Assembly (NCBI GenBank): GCA_018812355.1
Contig: JAHJDQ010000144.1
Location: 1-16,794 of the forward strand
Origin: Nanobdellota archaeon
Lineage (GTDB): Archaea > Nanobdellota > Nanobdellia > Woesearchaeales > GW2011-AR9
Length of the DNA: 16,794 nt
Direction: 5' to 3'
Below the pieces are notes generated by a model that was given only the letters and a program-made list of their open reading frames with translations, was not told the DNA's origin and ran no database searches. How positions within the stretch are numbered: position 1 is the stretch's first letter; each line of letters opens with the position of its first letter. Below are positions 1-5,021 of the stretch, one piece after another. The translations under genes were made by a program, and so were the position numbers.

Positions 1-66
1 GAACGTCGCTTCGGAAATTTTTCCTGCTGGTAATAGTTTGGTAATTTCTTTTAAAATATCTGGCAT
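1..66 (-). CDS. Probable aCPSF1/FttA beta-CASP ribonuclease, N-terminal fragment
   Basis: Only the first 22 codons are in the window; the gene runs off the left edge. The visible N-terminus begins MPDILKEITKLLPAGKISEA and has the look of the N-terminal KH region of the archaeal beta-CASP nuclease aCPSF1 (FttA), which cuts RNA at transcription termination sites. The main support is context: in many archaea this gene lies directly beside the proteasome beta gene, as here (103-base gap, same strand). The start at 66 is preceded by a GGAG Shine-Dalgarno sequence about 9 bases upstream. With no catalytic domain visible the identification is an inference; another KH-domain protein is possible. Confidence 0.55.
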   Translation of the reverse strand, partial: MPDILKEITKLLPAGKISEATF

Positions 67-115
67 TTTAAGTTTCTCCAATTGAATAATAATATGTTAA
101 AAAATGATAAGCGTG

Positions 116-132
116 AAAATGCAGAGCATTTT
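116..132 (-). other. Perfect hairpin between psmB and the next gene
   Basis: AAAATGC and GCATTTT form a 7-bp perfect stem around a 3-base loop, in the 103-base gap between the proteasome gene and its downstream neighbour. On the minus strand the second arm ends in four T, so it could attenuate or end the psmB transcript, or mark a processing site. Nothing in the sequence decides between these. Confidence 0.4.
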
Positions 133-169
133 ACTCAATCTCTGGGTTATTTTATCCTCAAAGATTAAA

Positions 170-799
170 TCACAGTTGATAAACTAATTCTTTTTGAATC
201 ACCCTGCGAATATCTTTATTGTTAACAACAATCACATCAACACCATTTCCGGAACAGCTGTCCCGTTGTAAAGCGGTATTGACTGCAATCACAGCTAATT
301 TTACTGCTTCGGAAGTAAGCATGTCTGGTTTGAATTGGGTTTCTAGTACTCCGTAAGCAAAAACACTTCCTGAGCCAGATGAGACATAATCACTGATTTT
401 AGTTACACTTCCATCAGGAAATAAATCGTATAAATGAATTCCTGTATTATCTTTTCCGGCTAATAAAAAGTGGGCAATTCCTGGAAACATACTAGGGCGT
501 CTTAAGTTACTGTAAAGTAATCCACCTAATAAGTTGGCGGCTTCTTTAGTAGTAGGAACTTGGTAAGTTCTTACTTCTTTTAGTTTTAATTCTGCTCTGA
601 TTAGTTTAATTACTAATTGGGCGTCGGAAACGGTTCCGGCGATAGTTACAGCGAAATTGTCAGAAATAATGTGGACTTTTTCTGCCCGTTTGTCAACGAT
701 CATATGGCCGGCAGTAGCTCTTCTGTCTGCGGCTAAAACAACGCCGTCTTTACAAACAATTCCTATGGTAGTAGTTCCAGTTTTTAGTTGATTTTCCAT
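170..799 (-). CDS. psmB: Proteasome subunit beta (20S core particle protease)
   Basis: This 209-residue protein is the catalytic beta subunit of the archaeal 20S proteasome, the barrel-shaped cytoplasmic protease that degrades unfolded proteins delivered by PAN/Cdc48-type ATPases. It is made with an 8-residue propeptide ending in Gly8. Self-cleavage would expose Thr9 as the nucleophile (mature Thr1). The rest of the active site is present: Asp25 and Lys41 (mature Asp17 and Lys33), and the GSGS and RDSCSG segments that carry the later catalytic Ser and Asp. Length and motif spacing are normal. The ATG at 799 is supported because an in-frame stop lies a few codons upstream. A TATA box at 867-874 predicts a leader of about 40 bases. 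An AGAGGTGA sequence sits unusually far (about 30 bases) from the ATG. A probable aCPSF1 gene follows on the same strand. Confidence 0.96.
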   Translation of the reverse strand: MENQLKTGTTTIGIVCKDGVVLAADRRATAGHMIVDKRAEKVHIISDNFAVTIAGTVSDAQLVIKLIRAELKLKEVRTYQVPTTKEAANLLGGLLYSNLRRPSMFPGIAHFLLAGKDNTGIHLYDLFPDGSVTKISDYVSSGSGSVFAYGVLETQFKPDMLTSEAVKLAVIAVNTALQRDSCSGNGVDVIVVNNKDIRRVIQKELVYQL

Positions 800-866
800 T
801 TTAAATTTTGTTTCTTAAATCGTAAGAATAATTCACCTCTATTCTTTATGGTGAAAAGTAGGGGGA

Positions 867-874
867 TATTTAAA
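867..874 (-). promoter_or_regulatory. TATA box for psmB
   Basis: TTTAAATA on the minus strand matches the archaeal TATA consensus. Transcription would start about 25 bases downstream, near 842, giving a leader of about 40 bases before the psmB ATG at 799. Confidence 0.5.
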
Positions 875-964
875 GGTTTCTAAAATTTCTTCTGAAATTT
901 TGAAACCCCGGAAAAATGCTATTTTTCCGTATGGTTGCGGAAAATTTGTGTAAAAAATAAATAA

Positions 965-978
965 AAGCCCCTGGTGGG
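965..978 (-). repeat. Copy of tRNA 3' end (candidate att remnant A)
   Basis: AAGCCCCTGGTGGG is identical to 2442-2455, which holds the last part of the tRNA gene (3' strand of the T stem, 3' strand of the acceptor stem, discriminator base). It has the same orientation as the tRNA. The identity stops sharply on both sides. Duplicated tRNA 3' ends typically mark the far border of DNA integrated at a tRNA gene. Confidence 0.6.
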
Positions 979-1031
979 CAAACAAAGGGATAGTTTTCCC
1001 TTTGAGCCCCCCAGTTACTCTCGCTTCGCTC

Positions 1032-1045
1032 AAGCCCCTGGTGGG
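1032..1045 (-). repeat. Copy of tRNA 3' end (candidate att remnant B)
   Basis: A second exact copy of AAGCCCCTGGTGGG lies 67 bases from the first and in the same orientation. Together with the tRNA end at 2442-2455 it would bracket a 1.4-kb segment holding the Nudix-like gene. Confidence 0.6.
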
Positions 1046-1311
1046 TCCTTACTAGATGTTACACTTTTGGGAATTGGTGTGCCTTTATTTCCAACTCTTC
1101 CTGGCGAAATAAAGAGATAGCACTAGTGTTCTGCAGGATTCGAGTTTAAATTATGGAAGTTATTTATGGGATGGGTTGTTTACACAATCTGGTTGTTTAG
1201 GAATTTGACGTATATATTTTACATATACTTGTCTAGTGGGTTGTGGCTTTTTATAACAAGCTCAAAGTGTTAGTTTCAATTTGAGAGCCTCGCATAAAAG
1301 GGGTGCTCGCA

Positions 1312-1364
1312 GTTGCTTCGCAACAGATAGTCTTGACTTCGTCAAGAAAAATAATATATTATTT
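1312..1364 (-). terminator. Cluster of stem-loops at the end of the Nudix-like gene
   Basis: A 16-bp perfect palindrome, AAATAATATATTATTT (1349-1364), overlaps the stop codon of the minus-strand gene and is followed on that strand by a run of T. Two perfect short hairpins with the same three-base loop follow (1332-1346 and 1312-1324). This is a plausible 3' boundary for the transcript; the role is inferred from position only. Confidence 0.45.
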
Positions 1365-2289
1365 ATTCTAGTTTTTTCAGCAAATCTTTTGACCACTCAC
1401 TACCAAAATTATGATGCCCGTATAATACTAAACCTCCATGTGCAGGTGGACAATATTGAACAGGATGAGTTTTCTGGAGGATATAATCAAACAATTCTCC
1501 TTCTGTTGATGGAGCAAAGACAACGCCTATTGCATCATTCGGTCTTTTATCAGGATTTCTTTTGTAAACTCTTTCTTTTATACACCCTGCTTCAATATTT
1601 ACAGGAACCCAACCAACTAAATCAGGTTTATCAGCAAGTTGTTCCCTATCTACTACAATTCCTGAAAATCTTAATTCATTTGAATCATATTCATTGGGTT
1701 GAACAAGAATTTCATCTCTCATTTCATCAGCCTGATGTTCAGAAATATTGATATTTGTAAAAAGTGGATTGCCTCCTTGTCCGTAAAGTCTTCCTGGGTA
1801 CATATTGGTTCTACTTCCTCTAACTGTTAATGTTAATTGACCATCTTGTGTTAATGCATATGTACAGATTGCCAAAGCTGGTCTTGGTTTAACAATTTCT
1901 TGTTCATTATATAATTTAGAAATTTTTTCATCTTTTGATCCTGCAATGAATGGAAAATATGTTTGACCCACTAGCAATTCTATTCCTGAATCACTTGTTT
2001 GGACATCTTTAAGAGAGACAACAGGTCCTGGCCACATTTTTGGTTTATCTCCTTCGTATAATGCATTTAATGGATTTTCAGAAGTATCTAAATGGTAGAC
2101 CTTGATTTCTGTATCAATTTTGGTTTTTGATAGTTGCTCTTGTTTTTGCTTTAATTGTGTGTCCCAGTTTTGCCTAATGACCTCATCTACTCCCACCGGC
2201 ATTTCCAGAGGAGAATCTCTAAATTTAATCCTATCTGGAGACTCTGGGTTTTTGAATACATGCAATGATTCCCACGTTTGTGTTCTCAT
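1363..2289 (-). CDS. Divergent Nudix-like hydrolase of unknown substrate
   Basis: A 308-residue protein with a Nudix-fold pattern in its second half. A strand segment around residues 138-158 (LAICTYALTQDG..LTLTVRG) leads into GRLYGQGGN (167-174), then EHQADEMRDEI (184-194), which resembles the G-x5-E-x7-REUxEE Nudix box in weakened form: the spacing is stretched and the last Glu pair is incomplete. Nudix enzymes hydrolyse nucleoside diphosphates linked to another group; here the substrate cannot be predicted and catalysis is uncertain. Residues 1-130 match nothing I recognise. A TATA box at 2311-2320 lies about 27 bases from the ATG, so the mRNA is probably leaderless. The gene stands alone between a tRNA and copies of that tRNA's 3' end, so it may have arrived by integration. 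Confidence 0.6.
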   Translation of the reverse strand: MRTQTWESLHVFKNPESPDRIKFRDSPLEMPVGVDEVIRQNWDTQLKQKQEQLSKTKIDTEIKVYHLDTSENPLNALYEGDKPKMWPGPVVSLKDVQTSDSGIELLVGQTYFPFIAGSKDEKISKLYNEQEIVKPRPALAICTYALTQDGQLTLTVRGSRTNMYPGRLYGQGGNPLFTNINISEHQADEMRDEILVQPNEYDSNELRFSGIVVDREQLADKPDLVGWVPVNIEAGCIKERVYKRNPDKRPNDAIGVVFAPSTEGELFDYILQKTHPVQYCPPAHGGLVLYGHHNFGSEWSKDLLKKLE

Positions 2290-2310
2290 ATGCTATTGTG
2301 ATACTTCAAG

Positions 2311-2320
2311 ATTTATAAAT
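2311..2320 (-). promoter_or_regulatory. TATA box for the Nudix-like gene (leaderless)
   Basis: ATTTATAAAT is a self-complementary TATA box centred about 27 bases upstream of the ATG at 2289. Transcription would start at or next to the start codon. No Shine-Dalgarno sequence is present. Confidence 0.6.
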
Positions 2321-2441
2321 CTTTTGGGTATTTATCACTAATTAGTAGTGCCGTTATCTGTCTTCTGAAACCTCAACACAATAATAACACAAAAACATAA
2401 AATAAACTTAAAACACTCCCCAAAAAGTGTTAAAAGAATGT

Positions 2442-2455
2442 AAGCCCCTGGTGGG
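2442..2455 (-). repeat. tRNA 3' end, intact copy of the 14-base repeat
   Basis: AAGCCCCTGGTGGG here is the natural 3' end of the tRNA gene. The copies at 965-978 and 1032-1045 match it exactly and lie on the tRNA's downstream side, the expected geometry for DNA integrated at a tRNA 3' end. Confidence 0.65.
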
Positions 2456-2478
2456 ATTTGAACCCACGACCTGCAGAT

Positions 2479-2491
2479 TTCTAACGGTAGC
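2479..2491 (-). other. Candidate tRNA intron 2 (canonical 37/38 position)
   Basis: On the tRNA strand this 13-base segment reads GCTACCGTTAGAA. It lies immediately 3' of A37, the usual position of archaeal tRNA introns, and its removal closes the anticodon loop. It resembles intron 1 over its whole length. Confidence 0.5.
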
Positions 2492-2498
2492 TACAAGT

Positions 2499-2513
2499 TT
2501 CGACGGTATCTCA
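2499..2513 (-). other. Candidate tRNA intron 1 (30/31 position)
   Basis: On the tRNA strand this 15-base segment reads TGAGATACCGTCGAA. It interrupts the anticodon stem after position 30. Its CCGT can pair with GCGG just upstream, leaving short bulges, which partly resembles a bulge-helix-bulge site. GATACCGTC-GAA aligns with GCTACCGTTAGAA of intron 2. Confidence 0.5.
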
Positions 2514-2615
2514 CTGCCGCAATAGCTACTATGCTACAGGGGCCTAAAAAGACCTTATTCAACTTCATTTATTAAGTTTTTGGATATTTTAATCAATTAA
2601 ATATCAACTTAAAAT

Positions 2616-2692
2616 GTAGTGGTTAAATTCGTGAAAATAAAAGAAAATAGGATTTTTTAAGAGAAAGATTTATAAATAGGTAGTGGTTAAAT
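2616..2692 (+). promoter_or_regulatory. Fic promoter with a repeated 13-base motif
   Basis: The TATA box TTTATAAATA (2669-2678) is centred about 25 bases before the Fic ATG at 2699, predicting a leaderless transcript. The 13-mer GTAGTGGTTAAAT occurs twice, at 2616-2628 and 2680-2692. The second copy fills the space between TATA box and start site, where a bound repressor would block polymerase. The two copies are 64 bases apart, about six helical turns. An operator role is inferred. Confidence 0.5.
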
Positions 2693-2698
2693 AGAAAA

Positions 2699-3616
2699 AT
2701 GGTCAGTATAGTTACAAAGAAGATAAACGGGAATGAATACCTTTACTTAGTGGGTTCTTTCCGTGAAGGGGAAAAAGTAATCCAGAAGACAATAAAATAC
2801 GTTGGAAAAAAAAGGCCAATACCGCAAGCTGAATTTGCTTGTATGAAACTCTCTGCTAAAGAAGAAGATTGGATTTTAACTGGTTATGATGATCAATTAT
2901 CATATCAGCACCATCAACAAATGAAAGATTCTTCTTCTCAATATCAAGCATATTTAAAAGGATTAGATCGCGTCTCGAGGGAAAAAGAAAAAGAAAAATT
3001 TCTGAGCATTTTTATTGCTAGCAGTAATGCGATTGAGGGTTCGACAATGAGTGCGAAGGAAACGCATGATTTTCTTTTTGCTGATGTTGTGCCTAAAAAT
3101 CATAGTAAAAAAGAGTTATTCATGGCTTTAAACTTGTTAGAAGCTTGGAAATATGTAGAAAATAATCATAGTAATTTTCCAACTCATGAAGATCTTAAAG
3201 AATTACACGGAATTGTTAACAGAAATATTGAAGATGATGAAACTCTAGGACAATATAAAAAAGTGCAGAATTATGTTGGAGATGTTTATACTACTTCTTA
3301 CTTATTTACTGATGAAAGAATGAAGAGGTTGTTACTATGGATAAAGAAAGCTTTCCAGAAAATTGATAATTTTGAGGTTGCCTTTCAATCACATGCTCAG
3401 TTTGAAATTATTCATCCTTTTATTGATGGTAATGGTCGTGTTGGTAGATTATTACTTAACTGGTTATTAATGAGGAAAAAACTGTTGCCTTTGGCTATTC
3501 GAGTGAAAAGAAGAGGAGATTATATTTCTGCGTTAGAGAATAGCAGAAGAGGAAAAGTAGAAGCGATTTGTAAATTCTGTTTTAGAGAGTATATTGAGCA
3601 ATATAAGTTTGTTTAA
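2699..3616 (+). CDS. Fic family protein (adenylyltransferase-type), self-inhibited class
   Basis: A 305-residue Fic-domain protein. Enzymes of this family usually transfer AMP from ATP to hydroxyl side chains of target proteins; the target here is unknown. The complete catalytic motif HPFIDGNGRVGR is at 239-250, with His239 the expected base, followed by the usual C-terminal tyrosine region (RRGDYISALENSRRG, 271-285). An N-terminal inhibitory helix motif, S109-x3-E113-G114, marks the class whose activity is held off by a glutamate reaching into the ATP site. Residues 1-40 form a small basic domain common at the start of archaeal and bacterial Fic proteins. All key residues are present, so it should be active once inhibition is relieved. 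No antitoxin gene is adjacent. It ends one base from the convergent gene at 3618. Confidence 0.92.
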   Translation: MVSIVTKKINGNEYLYLVGSFREGEKVIQKTIKYVGKKRPIPQAEFACMKLSAKEEDWILTGYDDQLSYQHHQQMKDSSSQYQAYLKGLDRVSREKEKEKFLSIFIASSNAIEGSTMSAKETHDFLFADVVPKNHSKKELFMALNLLEAWKYVENNHSNFPTHEDLKELHGIVNRNIEDDETLGQYKKVQNYVGDVYTTSYLFTDERMKRLLLWIKKAFQKIDNFEVAFQSHAQFEIIHPFIDGNGRVGRLLLNWLLMRKKLLPLAIRVKRRGDYISALENSRRGKVEAICKFCFREYIEQYKFV

Positions 3617-3617
3617 T

Positions 3618-4250
3618 TCACTTCCCTTCTTCTTGGATGTGGGAAGGCCAAGCCATTCCTGGATGGAAGCCTTTAACTTCATCATATGGTAGGTAACGTT
3701 TAAGTTTCATATAATTTTTCATCCAGTTCTGTAAAGCGTAAACTTCCTGATATAATTCTTTTTTCTTTTGATCGGTAACACGACGATAAATTCTTTTAGA
3801 GAATATTTTAGCGAACGGTTTAATCAGTGAACTTTTAGCAAATTTTTCCATATAAACTTTGTCAATATAAGCAGCAATTTTCATTTCAACAATACCTTTG
3901 TTAACCTTTAGTTTCTTCCCCTCCTTAATTACTTCTGTTGGTCTTATCGCAATACAATGGTAATAAATGTCCATGTAGTAGACAAAAGCTTCTGTGTCTG
4001 GTGGTTTTCGGTACATTCTCCAAAAAATCCAAATTTCTCGCCCACCGTTACGATCAACTCGTTCACTGTAAAAAGTTTCATAGTTAACACTATTATCTTT
4101 TTCGTCTTTCCATTCATGTTCAATTAACCATTCGTGAAGGGCATCATAAAATTCTCTTAAATCAATTACGTCAGAATATTTAATTCTTGCTGGTTGGACA
4201 GGACTAAAAATGTCAATACGTCGGTCATCTGGAATCTCTTTTCTAGGCAT
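3618..4250 (-). CDS. Protein of unknown function, rich in aromatic and charged residues
   Basis: I cannot name this 210-residue protein; my impression is that similar proteins occur in DPANN archaea, but that is from memory. It has no signal peptide or membrane segment. A helical N-terminal part (REFYDALHEWLIEHEW, residues 32-47) is followed by a strand-rich middle with many Trp and Tyr, then a basic C-terminal helical region with KIFSKRIYRR and a LYQEVYALQNWMKNYMKLKRYLP helix, ending in a Pro/Trp-containing tail. The alternation suggests a compact cytoplasmic protein that may bind RNA or protein. A TATA box at 4273-4280 lies about 26 bases before the ATG, so the mRNA should be leaderless. 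It converges stop-to-stop with the Fic gene, one base apart. Confidence 0.75.
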   Translation of the reverse strand: MPRKEIPDDRRIDIFSPVQPARIKYSDVIDLREFYDALHEWLIEHEWKDEKDNSVNYETFYSERVDRNGGREIWIFWRMYRKPPDTEAFVYYMDIYYHCIAIRPTEVIKEGKKLKVNKGIVEMKIAAYIDKVYMEKFAKSSLIKPFAKIFSKRIYRRVTDQKKKELYQEVYALQNWMKNYMKLKRYLPYDEVKGFHPGMAWPSHIQEEGK

Positions 4251-4272
4251 AGATGATAGGAAGAATTTAGTG

Positions 4273-4280
4273 TATATAAA
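4273..4280. promoter_or_regulatory. TATA box placed for two divergent transcripts
   Basis: TATATAAA lies about 26 bases before the ATG of the minus-strand gene (4250) and about 28 bases before the 5' end of the candidate structured RNA on the plus strand (4306). A near-symmetric TATA box could serve both. This spacing supports transcription of the RNA from the plus strand. Confidence 0.5.
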
Positions 4281-4305
4281 TTTTTAGTTAAAATTAATCT
4301 ATTAA

Positions 4306-4421
4306 AATTAGTGGGTGCCCTTATGTGAGTGGCTCTTAATCTCTGCGATTTGTAAGCCGAAGATGGTGTTAACCATAATGACTGAGGCGCAGTAGACTGT
4401 TCACTCTGGTACTCACTAATT
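4306..4421 (+). ncRNA. Candidate structured non-coding RNA
   Basis: A GC-richer 116-base island that folds into one long rod. The closing stem is 14 bp (4306-4319 with 4408-4421), followed inward by GAGTGG/TCACTC (4327-4332 with 4401-4406), CTGCG/CGCAG (4343-4347 with 4388-4392) and a terminal hairpin ATGGT-GTTA-ACCAT (4363-4376). The closing stem and the next helix contain three G.U pairs that would be C.A mismatches on the other strand, so the RNA is read from the plus strand. A TATA box at 4273-4280 has the right spacing and a T7 run follows at 4439-4445. The length is near that of 5S rRNA and none was found after the 23S, but it does not fold into the standard three-armed 5S shape. The identity is unknown. 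Confidence 0.5.
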
Positions 4422-4424
4422 AGG

Positions 4425-4934
4425 TTAAAATTTAATTCTTTTTTTAAAAGAAAGGTAAAGAATCCAGGTTGTGCCGAGACCCATATCGAGGATGGCAAAT
4501 TTAATTTTTGTTTTTAGTGTATAAACGGAGAAGAGAGCTAGTTCTGTATTATAATTAGTAAGACCCAAGGGAGAATAGTAAGCTAAGTGCGGCCAAAATA
4601 AAGGAATTCCTTGTAAAGAAAAAAAATCTAATAAAAGATGAATTAATATCCCTGCTACTAAAGCTAAGGAAAAATATTTTGCTTGTTTATCTTTTTGGCT
4701 TTTGAAAATAATGTAAACAAAAAGGGGAACAATGATTAGAAATAACCAACTATGGGTAAAAGTACGGTGAATTCCTGCTCCTAAAGTCCAATCTAACAAG
4801 AAATCAATGTCAGGAAAGATTCCTCCTAATAATAGAAAGAACCAACCATAATTAGTGATTTTTTTCTTACTGAAATGTTCATATATTTTTCCAATAATCC
4901 AAGCTCCAATTAAATGGCCGAAGGCAAAGGGCAT
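4425..4934 (-). CDS. YdjM-family membrane-bound metal-dependent hydrolase
   Basis: A 169-residue membrane protein of the YdjM/LexA-binding hydrolase type. The family pattern is visible: GHLIGAW near the start, GGIFPDIDFLLDW (about 37-49) with paired Asp residues, HRTFTHSW (56-63), and a later G-I-L-I-H-L-L-L-D segment (about 95-103) supplying another His and Asp. These His and Asp residues are thought to bind metal at the membrane surface. At least four hydrophobic segments are evident. The substrate is not known for the family. A TATA-like ATATAAAAA at 4954-4962 lies about 24 bases from the ATG. An inverted repeat AGAGAAT/ATTCTCT (4935-4954) sits directly before the start codon and could be an operator. 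The gene's 3' end lies next to, and opposite in strand to, the candidate RNA. Confidence 0.88.
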   Translation of the reverse strand: MPFAFGHLIGAWIIGKIYEHFSKKKITNYGWFFLLLGGIFPDIDFLLDWTLGAGIHRTFTHSWLFLIIVPLFVYIIFKSQKDKQAKYFSLALVAGILIHLLLDFFSLQGIPLFWPHLAYYSPLGLTNYNTELALFSVYTLKTKIKFAILDMGLGTTWILYLSFKKRIKF

Positions 4935-4962
4935 AGAGAATAGGAAAATTCTCTTTTTATAT
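4935..4962 (-). promoter_or_regulatory. YdjM-type gene promoter with start-proximal dyad
   Basis: ATATAAAAA (4954-4962) predicts transcription starting near the ATG at 4934. The 7-bp inverted repeat AGAGAAT-6-ATTCTCT (4935-4954) fills the space between TATA box and start, a common place for archaeal repressor sites. Function is inferred from position. Confidence 0.4.
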
Positions 4963-5021
4963 GTTTAATGAAAGATAATCATCGAAAAACTAATAAAGTA
5001 ACTAGATTCTAGAATATTATC

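Larger units (their letters stand above)
800..1362. other. Hairpin-rich intergenic region with no convincing gene
   Basis: No credible protein gene is seen in these 563 bases. A 64-codon reading frame on the minus strand (839-1033) crosses a tRNA-derived repeat and hairpins and is probably chance. The stretch holds a series of inverted repeats: 909-929 (9-bp stem, 3-base loop), 983-1004 (8-bp stem), 1083-1114 (9-bp CTTTATTTC/GAAATAAAG stem with a 14-base loop), 1210-1228 (6-bp stem), 1312-1324 (GTTGC-TTC-GCAAC) and 1332-1346 (CTTGAC-TTC-GTCAAG). It also carries two copies of the neighbouring tRNA's 3' end, at 965-978 and 1032-1045. The pattern suits a degraded integration site or small-RNA remnants; this is inference. 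Confidence 0.5.
2443..2543 (-). tRNA. tRNA, probably tRNA-Thr(UGU) with two short introns
   Basis: The acceptor stem pairs perfectly (GCCCCTG with CAGGGGC) and the T arm is canonical (GTGGG TTCAAAT CCCAC). The gene is about 28 bases longer than a mature tRNA. Removing 15 bases at 2499-2513 (after position 30) and 13 bases at 2479-2491 (after position 37) gives exactly 73 nucleotides, a perfect anticodon stem (GCAGA/TCTGC) and the loop CTTGTAA, anticodon UGU. G1-C72, C2-G71 and U73 agree with archaeal threonine identity. A single intron at any position gives no sensible anticodon. Weak points are a C at position 19, a T.T mismatch in the D stem, and imperfect bulge-helix-bulge pairing. CCA is not encoded. 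A TATA-like CTTAATAAATG at 2566-2576 fits a start near 2546. Confidence 0.7.

Noticed and set aside
839..1033. 64-codon reading frame on the minus strand upstream of psmB
   Set aside because: It runs through the psmB promoter region, two hairpins and a copy of the tRNA end, has no ribosome-binding site, and its product resembles nothing. It is more likely chance.
1281..1751. 156-codon reading frame on the plus strand
   Set aside because: It is antisense to the Nudix-like gene and contains the 3' hairpins; the opposite strand has the coherent protein.
2443..2543. Class II tRNA (Leu, anticodon GAG) reading of the tRNA gene
   Set aside because: It needs a mismatched anticodon stem and a long variable arm that does not fold; U73 and the acceptor bases do not fit archaeal Leu or Ser.
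4306..4421. Reading the candidate RNA as a tRNA, an H/ACA guide RNA or a standard 5S rRNA
   Set aside because: No T loop or acceptor stem, no ACA box after the closing stem, and no three-way junction could be found. 5S remains open only because of size and because no 5S follows the 23S.
4166..4498. 110-codon minus-strand frame between the unknown gene and the YdjM-type gene
   Set aside because: It overlaps the starts and ends of two better-supported genes and the candidate RNA; its composition is not protein-like.
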